Below, one piece after another: positions 8,199-17,053 of a DNA stretch of 64,000 bases; the stretch's first letter is position 1, and each line of letters begins with the position of its first letter. This DNA comes from Aliihoeflea sp. 40Bstr573 (GTDB lineage Bacteria; Pseudomonadota; Alphaproteobacteria; Rhizobiales; Rhizobiaceae): the NCBI RefSeq assembly GCF_024105655.1, contig NZ_JAAAMH010000006.1:62001-126000 (forward strand), given 5' to 3'. The notes under the pieces are model-generated. The model had not been told where the DNA came from. It did not search any database and saw nothing but the letters and a program-made list of their open reading frames with translations. The position numbers were made by a program, and so were the translations under genes.

Positions 8199-8914
8199 CG
8201 AATTCGATCCTGCGGCTCGACGACGTCCACACCGACATCGCGCAATACCACATCCTGCACGGCATCTCGCTCGACGTACCCGAAGGCGGCGTCCATGTCC
8301 TTCTCGGCCGCAACGGCGCCGGCAAGACGACGACGCTGCGAACGATCATGGGGCTGTGGAAGGCGAGAAAGGGCGCGATCGTCTTTCGCCATCATGACAT
8401 CACGGCGATGCACACCTGCGACATCGCCCGCCTCCGCATCGCCTTCGTGCCTGAAAACATGGGCATCTTCGGCGGCCTGACCGTCGAGGAGAATATGCGC
8501 CTGGCCGCCACCCGCGGCCGCTTCGACAGGGCCCGCCTCGACCGCGTCTTCGCGATTTTTCCGGCGATGGAAAAGTTCTGGGACCGTCAGGCCCACGCGC
8601 TTTCGGGCGGCCAGAAGCAGATGCTCGCCATTTCCCGCGCCATCATCGAGCGCCGCGACCTGATCTTGATCGACGAGCCGACCAAAGGCCTCGCCCCCGC
8701 CATCATCCGCAACATGATCGACGCCTTCCGCGAGATCGGCGAGGAAACGACGATCCTGCTGGTCGAGCAGAACTTCCTCTTCGCCAAGGCGCTTGGCCGG
8801 ACGGTCGCCGTCATCGACGACGGACGCATCGTCCATCGGGGGGAGATGGCTGAACTCGCGGCCGACGCGGAATTGCAAGCCCGTCTGCTCAGCCTGTCGC
8901 TGGAGGCGCATTGA
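8195..8914 (+). CDS. livF: ABC transporter ATP-binding protein (LivF type)
   Basis: The 239-residue ATPase has Walker A LGRNGAGKTTT, an intact signature LSGGQ, Walker B LILIDEP and the switch His/Gln region LLVEQNF, where Gln replaces His as in most LivF proteins. It pairs with LivG as an ATPase heterodimer, so the dimer has one canonical and one degenerate signature site. The start overlaps the livG stop (ATGA), indicating translational coupling. A 144-base inverted-repeat element separates it from the permease gene livH. Confidence 0.92.
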   Translation: MTNSILRLDDVHTDIAQYHILHGISLDVPEGGVHVLLGRNGAGKTTTLRTIMGLWKARKGAIVFRHHDITAMHTCDIARLRIAFVPENMGIFGGLTVEENMRLAATRGRFDRARLDRVFAIFPAMEKFWDRQAHALSGGQKQMLAISRAIIERRDLILIDEPTKGLAPAIIRNMIDAFREIGEETTILLVEQNFLFAKALGRTVAVIDDGRIVHRGEMAELAADAELQARLLSLSLEAH

Positions 8915-8929
8915 TGGTCTTACGCCGCG

Positions 8930-9073
8930 TACCCCCACCCTTCATCCCTCCCCACAAGGGGGCGGGAGGCCGTCCACATCCCGGTTCCCTTGCCGCGTGG
9001 CACCTCGCCGAAAGCACGGGCACAGCGCCTGCGACTCCCTCCCCTTTGTGGGGAGGGATGAAGGGTGGGGGTC
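8930..9073. repeat. Intergenic inverted-repeat element, type 1 (copy A)
   Basis: The left arm (ACCCCCACCCTTCATCCCTC onward) and right arm are near-perfect complements over about 37 bases, separated by about 66 unrelated bases. Both arms contain the core CCTCCCC-ACAAGGGG or its complement. The same arms occur at 21178-21321, 36582-36747 and 53100-53265. This copy sits inside the importer operon between livF and livH. It carries no coding potential of its own and would form long hairpins in mRNA. Confidence 0.75.
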
Positions 9074-9113
9074 ACTTCGCAAAAAACACCTGCGCTTCGC
9101 GGAGCCCCCTCCA

Positions 9114-10109
9114 ATGAAATCCCTCTCCGCCACATTCGATCGTTTCGGCGGCGTCATGCTGCTCCCGCTCATCCTCGCCATCGTCGCCTTCGTTCTCATC
9201 GGCCGACCGTCCTCATGGGCCACGCTCACCATTGCCGGCCTTGCCATGGGCATGATGATCTTCCTGATGGCGTCGGGCCTGTCGCTGATCTTCGGCTTGA
9301 TGGATGTTCTGAATTTCGGCCATTCCGCCTTCGTCTCCTTCGGCGCCTTCATCGGCGCGACGGTGCTCGCATCGCTCGGCATCTGGGTCAGCGGCGATAG
9401 CGCGTTCCTCAACATCGCCGCTCTCGTCGCCGCCATCGGTGCGGCCACGGCCTTCGGCGCGCTTGCCGGTTGGTTCTTCGAGCGCGTCATCATCAAGCCG
9501 GTCTATTCCGATCACCTGCGCCAGATCCTCATCACCGTCGGCGCGCTGATCGTCGCCGAGGAAATCCTGCTCGTCATTTGGGGCGGCACCCCCATGCCCG
9601 TCCCGCGCCCGGCGATCCTCACCGGCTCGTTCCTGATCGGCGACGTCGCGGTCGAGATTTACCGCATCTTCGCCTTCCTGCTCGGTCTTGCCGTGTACCT
9701 CGTTCTGCACCTGACGCTGAACCGCACCCGCATCGGCCTTTTGATCCGCGCCGGCGTCGAAAACCGCGAGATGGTCGAGGCGCTCGGTTTCCGCATCGAC
9801 CGTCTCTTCATCGGCGTCTTCATGGCGGGTTCGGCGCTCGCGGCCATGGGCGGCGCCATGTGGGCGGGCTATCAGGGGCTGATTACGCCCGCGCTCGGCT
9901 CAGAGCTGATGGTGATGGTCTTCATCGTCGTCATCATCGGCGGCCTCGGCTCCATCCAGGGCTCGCTCCTCGGCGCGCTGATGGTGGGCCTCACCACCAA
10001 CTACGTCGCCTTCCTGTTTCCCAAGCTGGCGCTCGCCTCGACCATGATCCTGATGATGATCGTGCTCCTGTGGCGGCCCTGGGGCCTCAAGCCCGCCGTG
10101 AAGGGGTGA
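9114..10109 (+). CDS. livH: ABC transporter permease (LivH type)
   Basis: The 331-residue inner-membrane permease has eight to nine hydrophobic segments and the family core GLSLIFGLMDVLNFGHSAFV (about residues 56-75), which contacts the ATPases and the translocation path. The ATG at 9114 was chosen because the frame upstream is inside the repeat element and lacks hydrophobic segments. The ribosome site is poor, so initiation may depend on coupling or on the mRNA structure of the repeat. It forms a heterodimer with LivM, whose gene starts 4 bases downstream. Confidence 0.92.
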   Translation: MKSLSATFDRFGGVMLLPLILAIVAFVLIGRPSSWATLTIAGLAMGMMIFLMASGLSLIFGLMDVLNFGHSAFVSFGAFIGATVLASLGIWVSGDSAFLNIAALVAAIGAATAFGALAGWFFERVIIKPVYSDHLRQILITVGALIVAEEILLVIWGGTPMPVPRPAILTGSFLIGDVAVEIYRIFAFLLGLAVYLVLHLTLNRTRIGLLIRAGVENREMVEALGFRIDRLFIGVFMAGSALAAMGGAMWAGYQGLITPALGSELMVMVFIVVIIGGLGSIQGSLLGALMVGLTTNYVAFLFPKLALASTMILMMIVLLWRPWGLKPAVKG

Positions 10110-10113
10110 GGAT

Positions 10114-11223
10114 ATGACCGCTCAAACCTTCGCCGTCCCTGCACGCGCCGCCACCTCCACACGCGTCACCATCGGCCGCGTCATCGTCTACGGCTTCGCC
10201 GCCATCGTCGGCCTGTGCCTTCTCTTCGCGCCGTTCCTCTTCCCGGACGTGCGGGCGCAGGAAGTCGCCGCGCGCATCTGCGTCTTCATCGTGCTCGTCG
10301 CCAGCTACGATCTCCTGATCGGCTACACAGGTATCGTCTCCTTCGCCCACACGATGTTCTTCGGTCTCGGGGCCTATGGCACCGCCATCGCGCTCAAGAC
10401 CATGGGGCGCGGCTTCGACGCCATCCTCGTCGGCGGCTCGCTCGGCGTGCTCGCCGCCTTCGTGCTCGCCGTCCTCATCGGGCTCTTGTCCTTGCGCGTG
10501 AAGGCGATTTTCTTCGCCATGGTCACGCTGGCCGCCGCTTCCGTCATGCTGGTGCTCGCCAGCCAGCTCTCGAACTTCACCGGCGGCGAGGACGGCATCA
10601 CCTACGAGATCCCGCGCTTCTTCTCCCCGGCCAACCGGCTGGAAGACGCCAATGGCGACCAGGTCCGCCTGTTCGGCGTCCCGGTCACCGGCCGGCTCTA
10701 TCTTTACTATTTCGTCTTCCTGTCCTCGCTCGCACTCTTTTACCTCATGGTGCGCATCGTGCGCTCGCCGCTCGGCACGGTCCTGCAGGCGATCCGCGAA
10801 AACGAGATGCGCGCCGAGGCGATCGGCTACCGCGTGGTCGCCTACCGCACTTCCGTCTTCTGCATCGCCGCCGTCGTCGCCGCGCTGGCCGGCGTCCTGC
10901 GCGCCGTCTGGCTGCGCTATACCGGGCCGGACGTGACGCTCTCCTTCGACATCATGATCGATGTTCTGTTGATGGTGGTGATCGGCGGCATGGGCACCAT
11001 GGTCGGCGCCATCGTCGGCGTCGTCATCATGACGCTCGCGCAGTTCTACCTGAAGGACCTGATGGGAGCGGGCGCGCAGGCCACGGCCGACCTGCCGCTG
11101 ATCCCGGAGCTTCTCAATCCCGACCGCTGGCTCTTGTGGCTCGGCATCCTCTTCATCCTGCTCGTCTATTTCTTCCCGTCGGGCATCGCAGGCACGCTGC
11201 TCGGCAAAGGTGGCCGCAAATGA
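10114..11223 (+). CDS. livM: ABC transporter permease (LivM type)
   Basis: The 369-residue permease has about nine to ten membrane segments and the LivM signature SYDLLIGYTGIVSFAHTMFF (about residues 69-88). A further conserved loop, IRENEMRAEAIGYRV, is the cytoplasmic coupling region that meets the ATPase. The C-terminus ends YFFPSGIAGTLLGKG, as in family members. The start follows the livH stop by 4 bases, and the stop overlaps the hydrolase start as ATGA, so all three are translated together. Nothing appears to be missing. Confidence 0.92.
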   Translation: MTAQTFAVPARAATSTRVTIGRVIVYGFAAIVGLCLLFAPFLFPDVRAQEVAARICVFIVLVASYDLLIGYTGIVSFAHTMFFGLGAYGTAIALKTMGRGFDAILVGGSLGVLAAFVLAVLIGLLSLRVKAIFFAMVTLAAASVMLVLASQLSNFTGGEDGITYEIPRFFSPANRLEDANGDQVRLFGVPVTGRLYLYYFVFLSSLALFYLMVRIVRSPLGTVLQAIRENEMRAEAIGYRVVAYRTSVFCIAAVVAALAGVLRAVWLRYTGPDVTLSFDIMIDVLLMVVIGGMGTMVGAIVGVVIMTLAQFYLKDLMGAGAQATADLPLIPELLNPDRWLLWLGILFILLVYFFPSGIAGTLLGKGGRK

Positions 11224-12053
11224 AACCCGTCTCGACCTACATCCCCGCCGCCGGCTTCGAACTCCACGTCACCGAGTGGGGTGACCGCTCCAGGCCCGCC
11301 CTCGTCATGTGGCACGGCCTTGCCCGCACGGGCCGCGATTTCGACGAGGTCGCCGAAGCGCTCTCCGACACCTATTTCGTCATGTGTCCCGATACGCTCG
11401 GCCGCGGCCTGTCGAGTTGGGCGCGCGACCCGGCGACCGACTATTCCTACGCCACCTTCGGCGCCACCGCGCAGGCGATGCTCAACCATTACGGCGTCGA
11501 GAAGACCCGCTGGATCGGCACGTCGATGGGCGGGCTGATCGGCGTCACGCTCGCCGCCGGCGTGCTGGAAGGGCGCATCACCCATCTCGTCATCAATGAT
11601 GTCGGCCCCGACATTCCCAAAGCGGGCACGGGCCGCATCGTCGAATATGTCGGCAATCCGCCCGTCTACCAGCGCATCGAGGAGCTGGAGGCCTGGCTGC
11701 GCCGGAACTATGCCCCCTTCGGCGAGAACACGCCCGCCTTCTGGCGCCGCATGGCCGACACCTCGTCGCGTCGGACCGACGACGGCCGCATCACCGTCCA
11801 TTACGATCCGCAGATCGTCGCCCAGTTCACTCACCACAAGGGCGATCTCGACATCTGGTCATCCTACGACCGGCTGACGATCCCGACGCTTCTTCTGCGC
11901 GGCAGGACGTCGGACGTCCTTTCCGCCGAGACAGCCGGGGAAATGACGAAGCGCGGCCCCAGGCCCCGCCTCGTCACCTTCGAGGAATACGGCCACGCCC
12001 CGACGCTTGCCAGCGGGCGCGAGATCGCATTGCTGCGGGAATTCCTCGCGTGA
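11220..12053 (+). CDS. Alpha/beta hydrolase coupled to the importer operon
   Basis: The 277-residue alpha/beta hydrolase fold protein has the oxyanion-hole HG motif in VMWHGLARTGRDF, the nucleophile elbow GTSMGG, a likely acid in LLLRGRTSDVLS and the catalytic His in EEYGHAPTL. No signal peptide is seen, so it acts in the cytoplasm. Its ATG overlaps the livM stop (ATGA), so it is made together with the transporter. This suggests that the imported compound is an ester, amide or lactone-like molecule cut inside the cell. The substrate is unknown. It ends 92 bases before a convergent MFS gene. Confidence 0.88.
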   Translation: MKPVSTYIPAAGFELHVTEWGDRSRPALVMWHGLARTGRDFDEVAEALSDTYFVMCPDTLGRGLSSWARDPATDYSYATFGATAQAMLNHYGVEKTRWIGTSMGGLIGVTLAAGVLEGRITHLVINDVGPDIPKAGTGRIVEYVGNPPVYQRIEELEAWLRRNYAPFGENTPAFWRRMADTSSRRTDDGRITVHYDPQIVAQFTHHKGDLDIWSSYDRLTIPTLLLRGRTSDVLSAETAGEMTKRGPRPRLVTFEEYGHAPTLASGREIALLREFLA

Positions 12054-12102
12054 TGCCAAGGCGTCAGCTCTAAGGGCAGAGCTCGACGATGGCGCCTGTC
12101 CT

Positions 12103-12134
12103 TCTCGCGGGAGGGATAGAGGGCGGGGGTTCTC
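12103..12134. repeat. Relic arm of type 1 intergenic repeat
   Basis: A single arm resembling the right arm of the type 1 element (GGGAGGGATAGAGGGCGGGG) lies between the convergent hydrolase and MFS genes. No matching left arm is visible, so this is probably a decayed or truncated copy. Confidence 0.45.
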
Positions 12135-12145
12135 TTTCGAAAGCC

Positions 12146-13408
12146 CTACGCTGTCCGCGTACCCCGCATTTTCGTCCGCCACAGGATCATGGTCATGATC
12201 GCGACATTCATCAGGTTCCAGGCGATCCCGTTCAGGAACGCCGCCTGGTACGATCCGGTGATGTCGTAGATCAGTCCCGACAGCCAGCCGCCAAGCGCCA
12301 TGCCGATGATCGTCGCCATGATGACGAGCCCGACGCGCTGTCCCGCCTCGTGCGCCGGAAGATATTCGCGCACGATGATCGCGTAGCTGGGCACGATGCC
12401 GCCCTGCGACAGGCCGAAGACCAGCGAGACGACATAAAGCGAGGCGAGGCCGTCGAAGGGGATGTAGGCGGCGAGCGCCAGCATCTGGAACACCGAGCCG
12501 ATGAGCAGCGTCTTCACCCCGCCGATATGGTCGGCAAGAAAGCCCGAGGCGAGCCGGCTCACGACGCCGCCGATCAACATCAGCGACAGCATTTCCGCCC
12601 CCGTCGACATGCCGAAGCCGAGATCGACGCAATAGGCGACGATGTGGACCTGCGGCATCGACATGGCGACGCAGCAGCCCAGCCCCGCGACCGAAAGCAG
12701 GATCTGGAGCTGGCGCGGCGAAAGGTCGATCGACCGTACCGGCTTCGGAACCACGGCATGGGCGCCGGAGCCGAGGTCCGGCGCGCGCGCCTTCAGGAAC
12801 ATCAGCGCCAGCGGAACCATGGTGACGAGCGCGAACGCGCCGAGGCCCAGATAGGTCGTCCGCCATCCCCAGTCCGGCAGCACGGCCTGGATGACCAGCG
12901 GCCAGATCGCGCCGGCGAAGTAGTTGCCGCTCGCCGCCGCCGCCACAGCGACGCCGCGGCGCTTGACGAACCAGTGCGAGATGTCGGCGATCAGCGGGCC
13001 GAACGTCGCCGCCGCGCCGAAGCCGATCAGAATCTGTACGATCGCGAAGACCCAGATCGAAGGCGCGAGCGCCGCCGCCGCGTAGCCGATGCCGAGCGCC
13101 AGCGCCGAGCCGATGACGGGCAGCAAAATGCCGGCCTTGTCGACGAAGCGGCCCATATAGACGTTGCCGATGGCAAAGCCGACCATGGTCATCGTGTAGG
13201 GCAGGGAGGAGGCGGCGCGCATCGTGCCGAACTCGGCCTCGATCGCCGGCATCACGACCACGACCGACCACATGCCGACCGAGCCGATCGTGGCGATCAG
13301 CACCGACATGACGAGGCGCGTCCAGGCGTAGCGGCCGTCGATCTGGCTGATCCGGTCGAGTGCGGGCCGGTCGGGCGCGGGCCGGGCGGGCGCGGGTATG
13401 GGTTCCAA
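12146..13408 (-). CDS. MFS transporter
   Basis: The 420-residue protein has about twelve hydrophobic segments in two six-helix halves. The loop between helices 2 and 3 carries the MFS motif-A-like NVYMGRFVDKAGILLP, and the equivalent in the second half is ASGFLADHIGGVKTL. It resembles the oxalate/formate-antiporter-like (OFA) or monocarboxylate MFS groups, but the substrate cannot be set. The N-terminal 25 residues are Pro-rich and cytoplasmic. It is transcribed alone, convergent with the importer operon. Confidence 0.85.
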   Translation of the reverse strand: MEPIPAPARPAPDRPALDRISQIDGRYAWTRLVMSVLIATIGSVGMWSVVVVMPAIEAEFGTMRAASSLPYTMTMVGFAIGNVYMGRFVDKAGILLPVIGSALALGIGYAAAALAPSIWVFAIVQILIGFGAAATFGPLIADISHWFVKRRGVAVAAAASGNYFAGAIWPLVIQAVLPDWGWRTTYLGLGAFALVTMVPLALMFLKARAPDLGSGAHAVVPKPVRSIDLSPRQLQILLSVAGLGCCVAMSMPQVHIVAYCVDLGFGMSTGAEMLSLMLIGGVVSRLASGFLADHIGGVKTLLIGSVFQMLALAAYIPFDGLASLYVVSLVFGLSQGGIVPSYAIIVREYLPAHEAGQRVGLVIMATIIGMALGGWLSGLIYDITGSYQAAFLNGIAWNLMNVAIMTMILWRTKMRGTRTA

Positions 13409-13535
13409 TGGATTCTCCTCCCCCCTTGGTTACCGGCCCGTCGCGACGGCCGTCAGCGCCAGAGCGCGCCAACGACCGAGCCAGTTCCAGGCATCGGTCC
13501 GAACAGGGAGCGGGTTTCCGGAGGCTCCCGACGCG

Positions 13536-14303
13536 TCAGATAAGCCGCATGAAGCCTTGGCGCAAAAGGTCGAGCGCCAGGAGCGAGATGCCGATCCTGA
13601 ACCAGCGGCGAAACTGCGCTTCGGGCAACCGTTCCAGCCATGTGGAGCCGTAGACCGTGCCGAGATACCCCGATGCGATCATCAGCGCGACGAGCGGTAC
13701 CCATGCCGCGAACGCGAAGCCTGCCAGGCCGAAGACGACGATCTTCAACGCATGCTGGATCGTCATGCCGGCGGCATGCGTTGCGACCAGCGCCTTGCGG
13801 TCATCGGGAATGATCTGCGCGAAGACGGAGGATAAAAGCGGCCCCGTGGCCCCCACCATCATGGTCAGGAGCGCGGTTGCGGCGCTTCCCACCGCGAGCC
13901 CGATCCGCCCCAGCCTGTCGAAGCCGGGAATTTTTCCCCAGGTCACGATGAGGATGAACCCGCCGAGCACGAGCTTCAAGAGCGCGTCGGGCAGCTGCAC
14001 CACGACGAGCGCGCCGGCCCCCGCGCCGACGAGCGACCCGATCAGGAAGGGCACGAAGATGTCGTGCCGGATGAACGGCCGCTGGTGCCAGGCCCGGCCC
14101 GTATTGGAGCCGAGCTGCACGGCGCCATGAACCGGAATCAGCGCCATGACGGGCAGGAAGAGCCCCATCAGCGCCAGCATCGCCACCCCGCCCCCGACGC
14201 CGAAGGCGGCCGTCAGCGCCGAGGTGAAAAAGCTCGCGACGACGAGCAGCGCTGCTGCCCAGATTGCCAATCCATCGGGAAGAAAGCCGGCAATCGCCTG
14301 CAA
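13536..14303 (-). CDS. TSUP family permease (TauE/SafE-like)
   Basis: The 255-residue membrane protein has about seven to eight hydrophobic segments. It shows the TSUP repeat pattern: ALTAAFGVGGGVAMLALMGL near the N-terminus, and a second half with TMMVGATGPLLSSVF. The family moves sulfite, sulfoacetate, thiosulfate or other organic anions across the inner membrane. The direction and substrate are unknown here, and the sulfite reductase cluster is 12 kb away. It starts 3 bases downstream of the NDUFA9-like gene, so the two form an operon. Confidence 0.85.
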   Translation of the reverse strand: MQAIAGFLPDGLAIWAAALLVVASFFTSALTAAFGVGGGVAMLALMGLFLPVMALIPVHGAVQLGSNTGRAWHQRPFIRHDIFVPFLIGSLVGAGAGALVVVQLPDALLKLVLGGFILIVTWGKIPGFDRLGRIGLAVGSAATALLTMMVGATGPLLSSVFAQIIPDDRKALVATHAAGMTIQHALKIVVFGLAGFAFAAWVPLVALMIASGYLGTVYGSTWLERLPEAQFRRWFRIGISLLALDLLRQGFMRLI

Positions 14304-14306
14304 TGC

Positions 14307-15281
14307 CTACATGCCCTGCGGGCGCGTGAACTGGCCGGCCGCGCGGTAGGTCCACAGATAGGTCGGCAAGATCGCCTCCATCGCCTGCGGACGGATGCCG
14401 AGCCCTTCGAGCGTGCGCCCTTCGTCCTCGGCTTGCGGCGAGACGACATTGTCGGTCTTGAGAAGTTCGACCTGGTCGCGCGTCAGCAGCGGTTTGGGAA
14501 GGCGGCCGAGGATCGCGCCCTGCAGCTCGGCGATCTTCCACGGGATCGGGACGAAGAGCCGCTTGCGGTCGATGATCTTGAGCATCAGCTTCATGCAATC
14601 GCGGAAGGAGAGCGCCTCCGGCCCTCCCAGTTCGTAGACCTTGCCGCCCTCGACCTGCCCGTCGACGGCGCGCGCGAACGCCTCGGCGACGTCGCCGACA
14701 TAGACCGGCTGGAATTTCGTGTCCCCGCCGCCGATCATCGGCAGCGCCGGTGAGAGCCGCGCCATGGCGGCGAAGCGGTTGAAGAACCCGTCCTCGGGTC
14801 CGAAAATGATCGAGGGCCGGAAGACGATCGCGTCCGGCAGCACCGCGAACACCCCCGCCTCGCCCTGGGCCTTGGTGCGGGCGTAGTCGGAACGCGAATT
14901 CGCATCCGTGCCGATCGCCGACATCTGGATGAAGCGGGCACCTGCGTCGCGCGCCGCTTGCGCGGCCATGCGCGCGCCGGCGGCCTGCACCGCGTTGAAG
15001 GTCTGCGTGCCGCTTTCCGAGAGGATGCCGACGAGATTGATCACCCAGCCGGCGCCCTCGACGGCCTTGTCGATCGAGGCACGGTTGCGCAGATTGCCGC
15101 GCACGGCATGGATCTGGCCGACATTGCCGAGCGGCTGCAGATGGTGCGCCGTGTTCGGATTGCGGCTGACGACGCGGATGCGGTACCCACGCTTTGCCAG
15201 CGCGCGGACGACGTAGCGGCCGACGAAACCGGAACCGCCGATGATCGTGACGAGGGGAGGAATCTGGGTGACGGTGGTCAT
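14307..15281 (-). CDS. Complex I NDUFA9 subunit family protein (atypical SDR)
   Basis: The 324-residue protein is an atypical extended SDR with the NAD(P)-binding motif IGGSGFVGRYVV (about residues 14-25) and a Tyr-x-x-x-Lys remnant in SDYARTKAQGE. This family is the bacterial relative of the accessory mitochondrial complex I subunit NDUFA9, and is found across alphaproteobacteria as a single gene outside the nuo operon. Its bacterial role is not settled: a quinone-biosynthesis or membrane-associated oxidoreductase has been considered. It is the first gene of a two-gene operon with the TSUP permease. Confidence 0.85.
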   Translation of the reverse strand: MTTVTQIPPLVTIIGGSGFVGRYVVRALAKRGYRIRVVSRNPNTAHHLQPLGNVGQIHAVRGNLRNRASIDKAVEGAGWVINLVGILSESGTQTFNAVQAAGARMAAQAARDAGARFIQMSAIGTDANSRSDYARTKAQGEAGVFAVLPDAIVFRPSIIFGPEDGFFNRFAAMARLSPALPMIGGGDTKFQPVYVGDVAEAFARAVDGQVEGGKVYELGGPEALSFRDCMKLMLKIIDRKRLFVPIPWKIAELQGAILGRLPKPLLTRDQVELLKTDNVVSPQAEDEGRTLEGLGIRPQAMEAILPTYLWTYRAAGQFTRPQGM

Positions 15282-15507
15282 CGCGTCCTGCTCTTTGAAG
15301 CCTTCGCGGCTGTCTTAATCACTTTGGCTTGAAACGCAAAGGGTCAAGAACGGCGCGGCCAACAATGTTGCTTGTGCATGGCAGGCATTCCGTCTCGTCT
15401 GTTGACCGGTTGCTGCAGCGGCGCGACACCTTCCCTTCCGCTGGGTGATCGGCGCAATAATAATCGGGGCATCGCGTTCTTGCTCCGCCAGAAGATCAGG
15501 GATGGAC

Positions 15508-16941
15508 ATGACCAAAGCGCATATCGGCCTCATCGGGCTCGGAACGATGGGCTCCAATCTCGCCTTGAACATCGCCGAGAAGGGCCATGCAGTCGCCGTC
15601 TACAATCGCACGGCATCCAAGACTGGCGCATTCTTCGAAAATGCCGGCGAACTGCGCGAGCGCATCGTGCCCTGCGCGACGCTGGCGGAATTCGTCGCCC
15701 AGATAAAGCCGCCGCGTCCGGTCATCCTCATGGTCCAGGCCGGCAAGGCGGTGGACGAGCAGATCGCCGCGCTGCGCGATCATCTGCAGGCCGGCGACAT
15801 GATCATCGACGCCGGCAATGCCAATTTCCGCGACACGATCCGCCGCTTCGCTGAACTCGACGGCTCCGGCCTCACCTTCGTCGGCATGGGCGTTTCTGGC
15901 GGCGAGGAGGGCGCACGTCACGGCCCGTCAATCATGGTCGGGGGCGCGCAGGCTGCATGGCGGCAGATCGAGCCGATCCTGACGGACATCGCCGCGCGCT
16001 TCCAGGGCGAGCCTTGCGCTGCGTGGCTGGGCGAGGGTGGCGCCGGCCACTTCGTCAAGACCATCCACAACGGCATCGAATATGCCGACATGCAGATGAT
16101 CGCGGAAATCTACGGCCTCCTTCGCGATGGCGCGGGCCTGTCGGCGGGCGAGATGGCAACCATCTTCCAGCGGTGGAATTCCGGCCCGCTCGAATCCTAC
16201 CTTGTCGAGATTACTGCCGAGGTCCTGCGCGCGACCGACCCCGCGACCGGCGGACCGCTGGTCGACGCGATCCTCGACCGAGCCGGCCAGAAGGGCACAG
16301 GCCGCTGGGCGGCGGTCGAAGCCCAGTTGATGGGCATACCCGCCACCACCATCGAAACCGCGGTCGCCGCGCGCAGCCTTTCGGCGGAAAAGGAGATGCG
16401 CCTGCGGGCTGAAAGCATCTATGCAGGCTCGGTCCCCGCCACGCCCATCGTCGCTGACGACGCGTTCATCCGCGATCTCGAACACGCACTCCTCGCCGCC
16501 AAGCTTGTCGCCTACGCGCAGGGCTTCGCCGTGATGGAGGCAGCGTCGGCCGAATTTCGCTGGGACCTGCCGCTCGGCACCGTGGCGCGCATCTGGCGCG
16601 CCGGCTGCATCATCCGCTCGCAGTTCCTGAGCGAGATCGCTGCCGCCTACGACCAGGCGACTGAGCCGGCGCATCTTCTCTTGATGCCTGCCTTCATCGA
16701 CACGATGATGATGGCGAGTCCGGCGCTGCGCCGCGTCGTCGGCCGCGCGGTCGAAGCCGGGCTGCCGGTTCCCGCGCTCGCCGCCGCGATCACCTGGTTT
16801 GATGCCTTCCGGCAGGGCCGCAGCACCGCCAACCTCATTCAGGGCCAGCGCGACTTCTTCGGCGCTCACGGCTTCGAGCGGATCGACGCGCCCGGCGAAC
16901 ACCATGGTGACTGGTTGAGGCAAAGCAAGGCCGGAACCTAA
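15508..16941 (+). CDS. gnd: 6-phosphogluconate dehydrogenase, decarboxylating
   Basis: The 477-residue enzyme oxidises and decarboxylates 6-phosphogluconate to ribulose 5-phosphate in the pentose phosphate pathway. It has the N-terminal Rossmann motif GLIGLGTMGSNLA, the cofactor-specificity motif YNRTASK (Arg favours NADP), the substrate motif GVSGGEEGARHGPSIM, and the catalytic Lys/His/Asn region GAGHFVKTIHNGIEYADMQ. The ATG at 15508 has an AGGG ribosome site 6 bases upstream; an in-frame ATG at 15502 is an alternative. It is transcribed alone. Rpe, the next enzyme of the pathway, is encoded 25 kb away. Confidence 0.95.
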   Translation: MTKAHIGLIGLGTMGSNLALNIAEKGHAVAVYNRTASKTGAFFENAGELRERIVPCATLAEFVAQIKPPRPVILMVQAGKAVDEQIAALRDHLQAGDMIIDAGNANFRDTIRRFAELDGSGLTFVGMGVSGGEEGARHGPSIMVGGAQAAWRQIEPILTDIAARFQGEPCAAWLGEGGAGHFVKTIHNGIEYADMQMIAEIYGLLRDGAGLSAGEMATIFQRWNSGPLESYLVEITAEVLRATDPATGGPLVDAILDRAGQKGTGRWAAVEAQLMGIPATTIETAVAARSLSAEKEMRLRAESIYAGSVPATPIVADDAFIRDLEHALLAAKLVAYAQGFAVMEAASAEFRWDLPLGTVARIWRAGCIIRSQFLSEIAAAYDQATEPAHLLLMPAFIDTMMMASPALRRVVGRAVEAGLPVPALAAAITWFDAFRQGRSTANLIQGQRDFFGAHGFERIDAPGEHHGDWLRQSKAGT

Positions 16942-17053
16942 ACCCTCTCTTTACCCAGTCGGCAAGCAGGTAAGGCCCGGTAATCTATCCTTTACTAGCG
17001 CAGCCCAAGTCTGGCGCCATGCGTCATGCATGTGTCCAAGGCGGGGGCCTGCC

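Noticed and set aside
12089-13543. A 484-codon open frame opposite the MFS gene.
   Set aside because: Arg/Asp-rich translation with no hydrophobic segments or family match, while the other strand encodes twelve membrane helices.
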